A DNA stretch of 64,000 nucleotides from Bacteriovorax stolpii (lineage in GTDB: Bacteria > Bdellovibrionota > Bacteriovoracia > Bacteriovoracales > Bacteriovoracaceae). The notes beneath the pieces are model-generated. The model saw nothing but the letters and a program-made list of their open reading frames with translations. It made no database searches and was not told where the DNA came from. Within the stretch, counting starts at the first letter, position 1; the number at the start of each line of letters is the position of its first letter. This document shows positions 29,279 through 39,604 of the stretch, piece after piece. Location of the stretch: positions 1 to 64,000 of the forward strand of contig CAMCYI010000005.1 of assembly GCA_945883845.1 (NCBI GenBank). The letters are read 5' to 3'. The translations under genes and the position numbers were made by a program.

Positions 29279-29875
29279 CTAGCGAACTACTTTCAAAGAA
29301 TTCGCATCGATCTGCCCGTATACCGTTTTTGTCACATCAGTTGTCTGAACAACCACACGACCATTCCATTCAAGGCCGATCACAGCGTAGTAAACGTTAT
29401 TGAGACCAACCGTCATGTCACCAACACAGACCGGACCGTAGTGAGTCTGAGCGCAGCCATTCGTGCGTGCAACTGCATTGGCAGGAATGTAGTAGCGCTG
29501 ACCAGCGTACGGCGTGCGGACTTCGAGAGTTCCGTTTGATCCCCCAAGAACTTCGTATTCGTTACCGTTGTAGAGAACATAGTCGCCAACGTAGATGATG
29601 TTTGGATCACGAGCATCCGGTTGTGGACGGTAATCTGGTCTTGTATCCGGACGACGATCGTCGCGGTAATCAGGTCTCGGTTGTGGACGTGGTGTTGTAG
29701 GAGTCGCTGGACCCGGATTCGGATTCCACTGAGGGCGAGTTGGCCCCGTAGGCCCAGGATCATTCACTGAACCATTGCGATTGATTGTTCCGCTTGCAGA
29801 GCCTGAACGTGGAGGAGTTTGTGCGAGTGCTAGACCCGACAACGTAAATGCAATGAATGCTGTAAGCAGTTTCAT
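29279..29875 (-). CDS. Secreted Pro/Arg-rich protein, paralogue of the next gene
   Basis: Signal peptide; PTRPQWNPNPGP; GCAQTHYGPVCVGDMTVGLNNVYYAVIGLEWNGRVVVQTTD. Confidence 0.7.
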   Translation of the reverse strand: MKLLTAFIAFTLSGLALAQTPPRSGSASGTINRNGSVNDPGPTGPTRPQWNPNPGPATPTTPRPQPRPDYRDDRRPDTRPDYRPQPDARDPNIIYVGDYVLYNGNEYEVLGGSNGTLEVRTPYAGQRYYIPANAVARTNGCAQTHYGPVCVGDMTVGLNNVYYAVIGLEWNGRVVVQTTDVTKTVYGQIDANSLKVVR

Positions 29876-29997
29876 AAATCCCCTTTGAAAGATGAGGATT
29901 TTTACTCCCAGCTAAACCATAGGAAAAGCGATACTTGGGACTTATGAAAATATTTTGGAGTGGCCACGTCTTTATGAAGACATAGCCCCCGTTTTTT

Positions 29998-31008
29998 TTA
30001 CTTAACCACCACGAAATCCGCTGGGCTGATGTTCGTTAACACCGATGTCGAACTTTCAGTCGTCTCAATAATCACTTTTTGGTTATGCTGGATTGCCAGA
30101 ACTGTGAAGTATCGATTGCCAGAGAGAATAGTGTTCCCAACGCAAACCTGCTCATTCTTCGCATTCATGGTACAACCTTTACCGACAGCAACTTCTCTCA
30201 GGTCAACAGCGTTCATGTTGATCACACCTTTCTCAGATTTCGTGATCAGTTTTCCGTCCATTGTGATTCCTGCAACTGCTTCCATCTTCCCTCTCGGAAT
30301 ATGGTAAACCATGTCCGGAACACAAATGCTCATTGAGCAACCGCGGGTTACAGAAACTTTATCTCTCTTCACGCGAACGATATCTTTTTTTCTTCTGTTG
30401 CCGTCTTGTTTCTGAATGTCGATGTTGCTTCCATCAGTGTCTACAACAATGAAAATTGCGCCTGCCATGATAACAGTTTCGCCGATTTCAATTTCTCTCT
30501 TACCGTCGAAAGTATCTGTGTAAGTTGTTCCGCGATCTGTGAGGATTGGTCTGTCAGTGATCGAAAATGGATCAACTTCGAGGCGTGGTTGCCCGTCGCG
30601 GTTATCATTTCCATTCCATGAAGGCCTTGTAGATGTCGGTCTTGAATCTGAAGGCTGCACGCGACCGGATGATCTTCCTGAAGTTGGTGGGCCACCGCTA
30701 CCTGAATTGGGTTGAGTCGGTTGCGGAATAGGATTCCATTGAGGACGAGTTGGTGGATTCGGTATGGGTTGAGGTGCCTGAGCTGCGAAAACTACCCGAC
30801 AAATTGGCCGCATCGAAGGGTTCAGTCTGATCGATTCCACACACCGGTTATATCCAGAAGCACAATTACGGTCCGTCCAGTTAGGCTGACCCTGGGTGAA
30901 GATGACTCTCACATAGCCCTGATAATCTACCATTTCTGTCTGGCAGCTATCAGCGAGAGCTCCAACGCTCACCAAAAAAATCAACCCTGCGAAAAAGGCC
31001 TTATTCAT
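29998..31008 (-). CDS. Secreted Pro-rich protein, paralogue of the 29279 gene
   Basis: Signal peptide; PTRPQWNPIPQP; GCTMNAKNEQVCVGNTILSGNRYFTVLAIQHNQKVIIETTE. Confidence 0.7.
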   Translation of the reverse strand: MNKAFFAGLIFLVSVGALADSCQTEMVDYQGYVRVIFTQGQPNWTDRNCASGYNRCVESIRLNPSMRPICRVVFAAQAPQPIPNPPTRPQWNPIPQPTQPNSGSGGPPTSGRSSGRVQPSDSRPTSTRPSWNGNDNRDGQPRLEVDPFSITDRPILTDRGTTYTDTFDGKREIEIGETVIMAGAIFIVVDTDGSNIDIQKQDGNRRKKDIVRVKRDKVSVTRGCSMSICVPDMVYHIPRGKMEAVAGITMDGKLITKSEKGVINMNAVDLREVAVGKGCTMNAKNEQVCVGNTILSGNRYFTVLAIQHNQKVIIETTESSTSVLTNISPADFVVVK

Positions 31009-31209
31009 AAATGTCTCCGATGGATTTTTCTAAGCTGTATCATAGGAAAAGACGGACAGAGCATGGCCTGAAGAAGTTACACGGCGGGGCGTCAATTCGG
31101 ACTCTCTTCCTTGGCATTAGGCTTGCTCCATACCACTGTAAGAGAATCCTTTTTTACCTAGACGACAGAATGTTTTCGGGCACTTAGGGAGATCCAGGGG
31201 TTGTAAAAA

Positions 31210-32103
31210 ATGGTTAGATTTTGGTCACTTTTGAAAAAGTATCCAAGGATTAGACAGGTTGGGCTGGTAGCATGCCTCATCACTACATCCTACGCTCAGG
31301 GGCAATCGTCCCCGGTGACTTCTGCTGTTGTCTCAAGAACACCCGCCAGTTACATCCCGGATGACGATGTCATCGTGAAGCCGGTCGATAATGAAATCAC
31401 TTTTTACCAGCGTTTCGTTCTTTCAGATCAATCCGACGATGTTGTGCGATCACGAAACCAGCTCAAGGTTTGGCAAGATAACCAGACATTCTCTGAGCAG
31501 TACGGCATGGATTCATCTCTCCAAGGTTCAGCTTATTTCGTTCCGACTCAGGAAGTGAAACTCGAATATTTTAAGACTAGGTACATGCGTTATCTGAGAA
31601 GCAAGGGTGAGCAGCCGTTCAAGGATATGCCGAAGACCTGGTACCAGGAATTTCGTGCGTCCAACGAAGTTGATACCATCGATGAACTCGAATCACGTTT
31701 CAAGAAAACGAATAAGACGACTCGCTCTGGAAATGCTCTTCCAAAAGCATTTCAGGAAAAAGAAGTGAAGATCACGAAGAAGATGAAGTTGATTTTCCAA
31801 CCTCGTCTGGATCAGGGTCTTGTGATCGTCGGATTTAAGACGCCTGTTGCCTATGCCCGTGCATGGGTCGCAGCAAACGGTCAATCAGAAGTTAACATTC
31901 AGCAAACATATGACTCAATCGGCATGCGTATTATGTATAACCATTATCTTGATACGGGGAAGTACTTTACTTCATTGGACCAACGCTTAGTGGATAATGT
32001 TTATGCGCGGGTCACCAGCAACAAAGATCCAACTGGCGTTAAAATTAAGAGCAAAAGCGGCGAAGATAATTCCTTCATGCTGCTCTATGCTACTCAGTTC
32101 TAG
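31210..32103 (+). CDS. Secreted hypothetical protein
   Basis: 297-aa ORF with N-terminal hydrophobic segment. Confidence 0.6.
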   Translation: MVRFWSLLKKYPRIRQVGLVACLITTSYAQGQSSPVTSAVVSRTPASYIPDDDVIVKPVDNEITFYQRFVLSDQSDDVVRSRNQLKVWQDNQTFSEQYGMDSSLQGSAYFVPTQEVKLEYFKTRYMRYLRSKGEQPFKDMPKTWYQEFRASNEVDTIDELESRFKKTNKTTRSGNALPKAFQEKEVKITKKMKLIFQPRLDQGLVIVGFKTPVAYARAWVAANGQSEVNIQQTYDSIGMRIMYNHYLDTGKYFTSLDQRLVDNVYARVTSNKDPTGVKIKSKSGEDNSFMLLYATQF

Positions 32104-32178
32104 CACGCCTTTTTTCTAGCCTCCCAAAAGCTCCAGCAGTAAACTACCCCAACTCAAATTTTGATAACGGGAGTAGTT

Positions 32179-33438
32179 ATGAGTCTCTTCGAGAGCCCAT
32201 TTTTTCAAGATGCATTTTCTCAATTAGAATCGGCCGGCGCCACGATGAAAATGGATCCGAACGTTCTGGAACGTTTGAAATATCCTAAACGTGCTTTGCA
32301 GGTTTCAGTTCCTGTTCGTCTTGATGACGGCACAGTGAAAGTGTTTGAAGGTTACCGCGTTCAACATAGTTTAACGTTGGGCCCAGGTAAGGGTGGTATT
32401 CGCTACCATCCGCATGTTTCTCTCTCTGAGACAGCAGCTCTCGCGATGCTCATGACGTTCAAGTGCGCACTCGTAGGCCTTCCTCTTGGTGGAGCGAAGG
32501 GTGGGATTAAAGTTGATCCTACAGACATGTCACGTGCTGAGCTTCAGGCGATGACGAGACGATACACAACTGAGATCGCGATGATCATCGGCCCGGATAA
32601 AGATGTTCCTGCTCCGGATATCGGAACTGATGGACAGACGATGGCGTGGCTCATGGATACTTATTCGCAGCTGAAAGGTTACGCAGTACCAGGAGTTGTG
32701 ACTGGGAAGCCGGTTGCGATCGGTGGATCTCTTGGTCGTGCGGAATCAACCGGTAAAGGTGTTGTATTCTGTATCAACTTTGCTTACGAAAAACTCAACC
32801 AGAAAATCACAAACTCTACGACAGTTGCGATTCATGGTTTCGGTAAAGTAGGGATGCCAGCCGCTCACGATCTTCACTCACAAGGTGCAAAAATCGTAGC
32901 GATCTCTGACGTTTCAGGTGCGATCTACAATGCAAAAGGTTTGAACATTCCTGCTGCCACTGAATGGGTACGTAACCGCAAACTTCTCCGAGATCTTCCT
33001 GACTGCGAACATATCACGAACGAACAGCTCCTCGAGCTTGACGTTGATATTCTGATCCCGGCAGCGATCGACGGTGTCGTCACAAAAGATAACGCTCATA
33101 AAGTAAAAGCTCGCATGATTGCTGAAGGTGCCAACGGCCCTCTCACTCACGAAGCTGTTGATATCATCACTGATCGCGGTGGACTCATCATCCCGGATAT
33201 TCTTTGTAATGCCGGTGGTGTGATTGTGTCTTACTTCGAGTGGGTACAAGGTCTTCAGATGTTCTTCTGGGACCTCGATACTGTTAATAAAAAACTTCAC
33301 GACATCATGAAGACGGCGTTCGATGTTGTCTGGAAGGCCAAAGACACTTACAAATGCAACATGAAGCAAGCGGCGTTCATCTCCTCTCTGTCTAGAATCG
33401 AAGGTGCGATGAAACTCCGTGGAATGTGGCCAGGTTAG
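32179..33438 (+). CDS. gdhA: Glu/Leu/Phe/Val dehydrogenase (glutamate dehydrogenase)
   Basis: LGPGKGGIRYHP, LPLGGAKGGIKVDP, GFGKVGMPAA, AEGANGPLTHEA, DILCNAGGVIVSYFEWVQ. Confidence 0.92.
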   Translation: MSLFESPFFQDAFSQLESAGATMKMDPNVLERLKYPKRALQVSVPVRLDDGTVKVFEGYRVQHSLTLGPGKGGIRYHPHVSLSETAALAMLMTFKCALVGLPLGGAKGGIKVDPTDMSRAELQAMTRRYTTEIAMIIGPDKDVPAPDIGTDGQTMAWLMDTYSQLKGYAVPGVVTGKPVAIGGSLGRAESTGKGVVFCINFAYEKLNQKITNSTTVAIHGFGKVGMPAAHDLHSQGAKIVAISDVSGAIYNAKGLNIPAATEWVRNRKLLRDLPDCEHITNEQLLELDVDILIPAAIDGVVTKDNAHKVKARMIAEGANGPLTHEAVDIITDRGGLIIPDILCNAGGVIVSYFEWVQGLQMFFWDLDTVNKKLHDIMKTAFDVVWKAKDTYKCNMKQAAFISSLSRIEGAMKLRGMWPG

Positions 33439-33537
33439 TAGCTAATTTTTGGATTAACCTCAGTCTTTTATTCTATTTTTCAGATCGACTTTTAAGCCAT
33501 AAATTCCCGTTCATCTAACCAATGAACGGGAGTTCTC

Positions 33538-33978
33538 ATGAAAGCCTTAATCCTCGCCCTCTCACTTCTATCTACTCAACTCTACGCTGCTAATATCTGT
33601 AAATTTGAAACGTCATATGACTTCATGGAGCACGCTGAAAAATCGGAAATGATCCATTCCCGCACAGAAGCGACTAATAAATTTTCTCCCGTTGATCGTA
33701 AGATGGTTTTTGCCATGATGGTTGAGTACGGCAAAACTTGGCAGACTTTCAAAGATGAAGCGGCCGCCATGCATGACTTTCTTGATTTCTATGAAGGTGA
33801 AAAAACTCCCGGCACGAACGCCGGCGAAATTATTCGTTTCCGCGAGGGTACAAAAACGATCGCTCTGGTCCATTTCTGGCCTGGCGATAATGAGTTCGGC
33901 GCCTATTTCGAAGTTCTGAGTAACGGAACATTCAAAAAAATCGCGACAATCGGCGATGGCGACATCTACTGCGAATAA
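33538..33978 (+). CDS. Secreted hypothetical protein
   Basis: Signal peptide; upstream purine-rich RBS. Confidence 0.55.
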   Translation: MKALILALSLLSTQLYAANICKFETSYDFMEHAEKSEMIHSRTEATNKFSPVDRKMVFAMMVEYGKTWQTFKDEAAAMHDFLDFYEGEKTPGTNAGEIIRFREGTKTIALVHFWPGDNEFGAYFEVLSNGTFKKIATIGDGDIYCE

Positions 33979-34014
33979 AGTTTACTCTCATTCAATATGC
34001 TTTAAACTAGGAGA

Positions 34015-34497
34015 ATGATTTTCATTCTCCTGGTTCCGTTATGGGCCTTCGCTCATGTCATTCAAGATGACGTCACGATGACGTCCAAAGAGCGCTTCTC
34101 TTTCAAATCTGTCTGCTCAAAGATGGTCTCCCACGAAAGTCCACTGATCGAATATATTTCCGGTACGGAGATCGACTGCATGGGAAAGAAAGTGAAGGCT
34201 TCTGACTTCTGTGAAAAGACCATGGCTACAGATCCGTATTATCTTCGTGCTTCTTTCGATGAAGACACTAAGGAAGCTGTCTGTGTTAGTGGAAAAAAAG
34301 TTCTCTTCAAGTATCTTTGTGTGAAACTCACCGATAAAGAGCTTTGCAGTCGTGAAGCTAAGGATAGCTGTAAGGTTATCCGCGAGAAACTCGCAAAACG
34401 CCTCGATAATGTTCATGCGTCTTTCACGAAGAATGAAAAAGGTATCAAGCAGCTGAATTGTTACTACGAGAGTCCGGGAATCGAAAAAAGCTTATGA
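34015..34497 (+). CDS. Secreted Cys-containing hypothetical protein
   Basis: Signal peptide; ATGA overlap with the next gene. Confidence 0.55.
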   Translation: MIFILLVPLWAFAHVIQDDVTMTSKERFSFKSVCSKMVSHESPLIEYISGTEIDCMGKKVKASDFCEKTMATDPYYLRASFDEDTKEAVCVSGKKVLFKYLCVKLTDKELCSREAKDSCKVIREKLAKRLDNVHASFTKNEKGIKQLNCYYESPGIEKSL

Positions 34498-35090
34498 GCG
34501 ATTATAGAAAACATTTTGGTAAAGATGCCCGCGGTAAGTTACTTCTAAAGAGTGAGGTAACTCTGCCTAAGAAGAAGAAAAATGTCATGATGAATCTCAT
34601 CAAGAGCATTATCGGCCAGCAGCTTTCTGTGACTGTTGCCCGAGTGATCAACGCCCGATTTGTCGCTCTCTACAATGGTAAAGATCCCAGTTCAGATCAG
34701 ATACTAGAAACCTCCCACGAAGATCTTCGTAAAATTGGTCTTTCAAATAATAAAGCGAATTACGTTAAAAATGTGGCCCAGTTTTTTAAGGACAACCACA
34801 TCACATCCGCGAAACTGGCGAAAATGAGCGATGACGAGATCATTGAATTTCTTTCACAGATCAAGGGTGTGGGAAGATGGACAGTCGAGATGATTCTGAT
34901 CTTCACTCTCGGGCGTGAAGATGTCTTCGCTCTTGATGATCTTGGAATTCAGAAAGGCATGATCAAGCTTCATCGTTGGAAAGAATTGGATAAGAAAACT
35001 CTCAGAGCGAAAATGGTCAAAACTTCAGAGAAATGGTCACCTTATAGAAGTTTTGCCTGTCTTCATTTGTGGGGATTGTTGGACGCATGA
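34494..35090 (+). CDS. AlkA-like DNA-3-methyladenine glycosylase
   Basis: IIGQQLS, HhH motif LSQIKGVGRWTVEMILIFTLGREDVFALDDLGIQKG. Confidence 0.88.
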   Translation: MSDYRKHFGKDARGKLLLKSEVTLPKKKKNVMMNLIKSIIGQQLSVTVARVINARFVALYNGKDPSSDQILETSHEDLRKIGLSNNKANYVKNVAQFFKDNHITSAKLAKMSDDEIIEFLSQIKGVGRWTVEMILIFTLGREDVFALDDLGIQKGMIKLHRWKELDKKTLRAKMVKTSEKWSPYRSFACLHLWGLLDA

Positions 35091-36181
35091 AAATAATTTT
35101 TTTCTTTCTGTTAATTTCAACTTCTGCGTATTCTTACACTGACATAGTTAATCTCAACGGTCTTGGTACTGAGATGATAACGATGGGTACAGGCCTTGCA
35201 AGAACCGGATCGACCGGTGCGGTGTATTCAAATCCTTCTCTCCTTTCAGATCTTTCAAAGGTAAAAAAATTTACCTCGACCAACGTGATTGTCTCCCAGA
35301 AGGAAAACGACTCCTCAACCCGGACGGACTTCAAGCCTGAAGTCATTCCATTGTTCGCAGGGAATTCTAAAGGTGACGGCCATTCTGGCTGGGCCTATGG
35401 CCTGTATTCTGTGAAATTTCGCTATCAGTCTTCTTTCTCAGCTGGTTCTGATAAATCAAAATATGAAGGTGAATTCTCTCAATTGGGTCTTCTCGCAGGG
35501 TACGGAAAAAAAATTGATGACCAATGGTCGTGGGGTATTCAGATCGAAGCAAACCGGGGAACATCCGAAGTCTCTGGTAAGTCGTCAGGTTCTCAATCGG
35601 GGTTTAGCTACAGCGGAACATTTGAACAGGAATCGAGCATCTGGTCTGCTAACATGGGTCTGGGTACGAATATAAAAGGCGACAACTGGTCACTTGGTGC
35701 CTCTGCAAAAATGAACATATTGAAGTTCGGCCACCGTGAAAGCTCAAAGTCTGAAATTAAAACCAGTACAGGACAGACTTACAAAGAAGAATTTGAAACG
35801 ACAAAAGCAAAAATTATTCCGAGAATTGGAATCGGAGCCTTCAGGAGATTTTCATTCACAGATTGCTACTCGGATTTACTTTTCACGCCGAGGTACACAG
35901 ACCCGGATACCGATAAGCAAGTGAACCCGTCGTTTACAATTCGTAACAGCTTTGAGCAGATGCCTTCAGGTTCTTCGTATGTTTTCTACGAGGGAATTGG
36001 ATTCACGCCCGGTACGAGCAATGCAAATGATTCTAAGAACGAAAGTTTTTCCGGGTCTTTGGGTGTTTCTGAAAAAGGTGAACATTCGTTAGGCTACGGA
36101 GGATTCACTTATTCCCGTGACCTATTCAGCTCCGGCAACACTCAGTATCTTCTTACTTTTGGAACGACTTTCGATTATTAA
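35087..36181 (+). CDS. Outer-membrane beta-barrel protein
   Basis: Signal peptide, beta-strand pattern, C-terminal F-D-Y. Confidence 0.65.
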   Translation: MKIIFFFLLISTSAYSYTDIVNLNGLGTEMITMGTGLARTGSTGAVYSNPSLLSDLSKVKKFTSTNVIVSQKENDSSTRTDFKPEVIPLFAGNSKGDGHSGWAYGLYSVKFRYQSSFSAGSDKSKYEGEFSQLGLLAGYGKKIDDQWSWGIQIEANRGTSEVSGKSSGSQSGFSYSGTFEQESSIWSANMGLGTNIKGDNWSLGASAKMNILKFGHRESSKSEIKTSTGQTYKEEFETTKAKIIPRIGIGAFRRFSFTDCYSDLLFTPRYTDPDTDKQVNPSFTIRNSFEQMPSGSSYVFYEGIGFTPGTSNANDSKNESFSGSLGVSEKGEHSLGYGGFTYSRDLFSSGNTQYLLTFGTTFDY

Positions 36182-36285
36182 CATTCATTTTGTTGCTGCA
36201 GTTTTCCAGCACCCCTGAAATTCTCCAAGCTTAGATTTTTGAAAGTTGGATTCATAATTGCTTCTGAAGGGTTCAGGAGACATTC

Positions 36286-36801
36286 ATGGAAACACAACTG
36301 CAGACCTGCTACTTTACAAAGAAAGGCCCGTTCCTTATCACTCTTTTTGGTTATGCTACAAAAAGCGTGCCGGGCCTTGAGATCAACGGTCTCGGGAAAT
36401 ACGGAAAAGCGATTAAAGAGAAAATCGTTTTTGTAACCCGCTCCCGCCAACTCCAGATTCCATTGAAGCGATTTGTTCTGAATGTGGAAATGACAGATGA
36501 CCTTGGTGATCTCGAGACAAATTCCGTGAAGTGGCTGGAATATCCTTTATTACTCCACTATTGGTTTCTGGCGGGTCTACTGCCTATTTCAAAACTCGAT
36601 AACTGCCTCGCTGTGGGATCCCTATCACCGAGTGGGCTGGTCGAAGAACCCCTTAATCCTTCAGTTCTAAGTCTATGTGAAGACTTTAAGCTTCACCTGA
36701 TAGCCTCTTCCGGTGGATGGGAGAGTCCGTGCGGAGTCATTGATGGGAGAGATCTCTTCTCTGGGCTGACTGAGCTCGAGTACAAGGTGAAGGCCGTGTG
36801 A
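36286..36801 (+). CDS. Stand-alone YifB/ComM N-terminal (ChlI, Lon-protease-like) domain
   Basis: Pattern PFLITLFGYATKSVPGLEINGLGKYGKAIKEKIVFVTRSRQLQIPLKRFVLNVEMTDDLG parallels the YifB N-domain; no AAA+ domain follows. Confidence 0.55.
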   Translation: METQLQTCYFTKKGPFLITLFGYATKSVPGLEINGLGKYGKAIKEKIVFVTRSRQLQIPLKRFVLNVEMTDDLGDLETNSVKWLEYPLLLHYWFLAGLLPISKLDNCLAVGSLSPSGLVEEPLNPSVLSLCEDFKLHLIASSGGWESPCGVIDGRDLFSGLTELEYKVKAV

Positions 36802-36863
36802 GGCATCATTTTGCCGCCTTGGTCGGAAATCGATCGCTGGATATGATGAAGTGGGAGTATTTC

Positions 36864-39029
36864 ATGAAAAGCCTCATTCCGTTTCTCGTCGTATTGGCAT
36901 GTCTATTTTCATTCAGCAGTTTCGCTGTTGATGAAGGCATTCGTCTTCAATGGAATTGTGATGTCCGGAATCGCGGAGACATGCCTAAGAAGAAAAATAT
37001 CACTGTCACCGTAGAGAACGGAAGAGTTGTCTATCGTCCGGATATTTTTTCAATGCCATTCAGACCCGCTAATATTTTTCGGATCGTGAAGCCCCGGACA
37101 AATGCGGAAATCCCGAATTGTCTTCGCAATTTTACACAGCAGCTGAACTACGCCATCAATCTTCACCAAAGAGATTGTACCGATCGCACAAACCCTCTTT
37201 GTCGTGAAGAACTCGAAGGTCATTTAAAAGCTGAAATCCGCCGAAGTAAGTTTTATCAGAAATATCGGACTGATCTTTCTGCTGTCGAGAGTGATTTAGG
37301 TCCTGCTTTACCTGAGTCGACTCCGTCACCGAGACCGACCCGTGTTCTGATCAGAAATACCGGATCAAAAAGTAGCTCCTTCGGACCTGCCACTGCTGAT
37401 ACAGCTCAAGCAAGTTTTTCTTCAGGCCCACGAACCGTAAGATTGGAAAGAGGGCGTAACACAGACAATTCTGCGATGTCTTCAGACGCCACTGAGAGAA
37501 GGATCCAGGATTACATCCTTGATAATCACGAAGCACTTGCCGTTGAATATCCTGACTACCGTCGCAGATGCACAGGCAACTCTGCGATCAATGAGGGAAC
37601 GCCATGGTGTCGTGGAAAGAAGACAAGATTCGACAGAATGCTTGGTCAACTGAATGAACTTTTCGATGCTCTTCCGGATGGAACGATCAATCGTTCACTG
37701 TCTCTCATTGGCACAGGAGACGCTCTGTCATGTTTACTTCCTCAGACATCAGGTGTGGCCAGCATTGAAGACCTCATCCGTACCATTAACCGAAGAACTG
37801 ACTGTGAAAGTCTCGAGCCCGGTGATGAAAAACTAGTTCCTGGTGGAGCACATTTTCTCCGGCGCCCTGATGGGAACTACGAAGCGACTTTAAACATTAA
37901 TTTTGTCCCGTTAGCGGGCGTAGAGATGACTGGTGAGCAAATGCACGCCAAAGTACGTGACTGCATGGCCACGGCCAATCCGTTCTTCAAAGCGTCTGAC
38001 GGACGTTCGAATCTCAATATTTTGATTAAGTCCCCGGCTGAAGTCGCCCGTGATTCACGTCCCGGGTCTACACCAACTGTTAGAACGATTTCTATCGTTC
38101 CGGAGACTCATTTTGGTACCTCTGGTGTGTCCGGAAATACTGCAGAATTCAGACCGAGCTTTGATTGCCCGGGAATGATTCATGAATTTCTTCATCATCT
38201 TGGTTTGCATGACGAATACCATGAAAGTAGAGACGGCTCTCAGCCTGGTCAGCTTCATCCTGTGACAGGTCGTTCTTATCAGATTGAAAATGGCTGCCGT
38301 CTTACGCCGACTTATCCCTCTGTTATGGATGCATCTTTCCGGGCCTATAATTCTGCAAGACCTAATAAGCGGGTTTGTGAATGTCGTCCTACTGATGCTT
38401 CCTGCAGAAATACTCTTCTAGGTTCTGCACCCGAAGATGCACGTATCCGTCAGTATATGGCGACTCAATCTCCGGGAGAGGTCTTTGGGCTCTTCACGAC
38501 CAGTCATTGTACAGTCACTGATGTTCCTGACTCAGCTCCGATGAATGAGCCTGACAGAGGTATCAATATTCAGGAAGCTGGCCAGGGCATGGTGAGACTC
38601 GAATGGCGAAGTATCGGGTACAGTGGTAACAAAATGAAGGCCTTCAGAAAGCAAGTCAACTGCCAGTGTCCCGCAGGAAATGAAAACTGTATCCGTAAGC
38701 TTGCAACTGGTGTGATCGATCTCAGAAAAAATACACCAAGCTATGACTGTAATCCTGTGATGCAGGTTGCGGCAGGAGTGGACGCTTCTGCCTATCCCGA
38801 TGCCACTCAGGTTGTAGACGGACGACTCGTCCAGTACTCACCTCCAACTATCCCTTCAATGATCGCACCCAATCAGTTTGACCGGATCATTCGTGGTGCT
38901 TGTCCTGACGGAGGATCTGGCACATACAACTATTGCAGAGAGTTTGCGAACATACCGAAGGACAGTGCAAAATGCCTGAGCATGCGCCCTGGTCTCACAG
39001 CTAACCAGTGTCTTGGAGTTAATGAATGA
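36864..39029 (+). CDS. Large secreted Cys-rich metzincin-like metalloprotease
   Basis: Signal peptide; PGMIHEFLHHLGLHDEYH fits HExxHxxGxxD; start chosen at MKSLIPFLV. Confidence 0.7.
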   Translation: MKSLIPFLVVLACLFSFSSFAVDEGIRLQWNCDVRNRGDMPKKKNITVTVENGRVVYRPDIFSMPFRPANIFRIVKPRTNAEIPNCLRNFTQQLNYAINLHQRDCTDRTNPLCREELEGHLKAEIRRSKFYQKYRTDLSAVESDLGPALPESTPSPRPTRVLIRNTGSKSSSFGPATADTAQASFSSGPRTVRLERGRNTDNSAMSSDATERRIQDYILDNHEALAVEYPDYRRRCTGNSAINEGTPWCRGKKTRFDRMLGQLNELFDALPDGTINRSLSLIGTGDALSCLLPQTSGVASIEDLIRTINRRTDCESLEPGDEKLVPGGAHFLRRPDGNYEATLNINFVPLAGVEMTGEQMHAKVRDCMATANPFFKASDGRSNLNILIKSPAEVARDSRPGSTPTVRTISIVPETHFGTSGVSGNTAEFRPSFDCPGMIHEFLHHLGLHDEYHESRDGSQPGQLHPVTGRSYQIENGCRLTPTYPSVMDASFRAYNSARPNKRVCECRPTDASCRNTLLGSAPEDARIRQYMATQSPGEVFGLFTTSHCTVTDVPDSAPMNEPDRGINIQEAGQGMVRLEWRSIGYSGNKMKAFRKQVNCQCPAGNENCIRKLATGVIDLRKNTPSYDCNPVMQVAAGVDASAYPDATQVVDGRLVQYSPPTIPSMIAPNQFDRIIRGACPDGGSGTYNYCREFANIPKDSAKCLSMRPGLTANQCLGVNE

Positions 39030-39604
39030 ATACTTTATTTATCCTTCTCTTTTTATCACTCAGCGCCCACAGCTCGATTCTCCAGAAAGTACGGAGCACA
39101 CCTGAAGCTTCCGAGTCTCAGGCATTTTTTGTCGAGAAGGATTCCGCTCACTACCAGAAGAATACGAATCTTTTTGATCAGCCCAGAAGAGATTTCGCCT
39201 TTGGAACGTTCGTTCTTAAAAATCGTAATTCTTCATATGCATCCATACAGGCACACCTCAAGGCACTTGGTGAACAGTTCCGTAACTCAGATAAGTTTTT
39301 AAAAACGAAGGGTATGAGTTTTAACGAACTATCCGGCGAAGTGCGCCACCTTACAGTGTTTGTCATCGATGGCTTTACTGTGAAGCCAGATTCAAAGTAT
39401 TTTGGTGAGCTGGATAAGCTCTTTGCACAACTTCAAACTCTCGAATGGAAGCTGCGCGATGGATATAGTTTCTCGAAAGATTTTCTGAGTGTGGAGAAAG
39501 TTGAAAAGGAAAAAGTTCTCGTGAAAGAAACTTTTACGGAGAGTTTTTTCTGCCAGAAAGGCATGTGCGCTTACCGCGGCTACGGCCCCATCTACAGGAA
39601 CTAA
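39026..39604 (+). CDS. Secreted hypothetical protein coupled to the metalloprotease gene
   Basis: ATGA overlap; signal peptide. Confidence 0.6.
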   Translation: MNTLFILLFLSLSAHSSILQKVRSTPEASESQAFFVEKDSAHYQKNTNLFDQPRRDFAFGTFVLKNRNSSYASIQAHLKALGEQFRNSDKFLKTKGMSFNELSGEVRHLTVFVIDGFTVKPDSKYFGELDKLFAQLQTLEWKLRDGYSFSKDFLSVEKVEKEKVLVKETFTESFFCQKGMCAYRGYGPIYRN

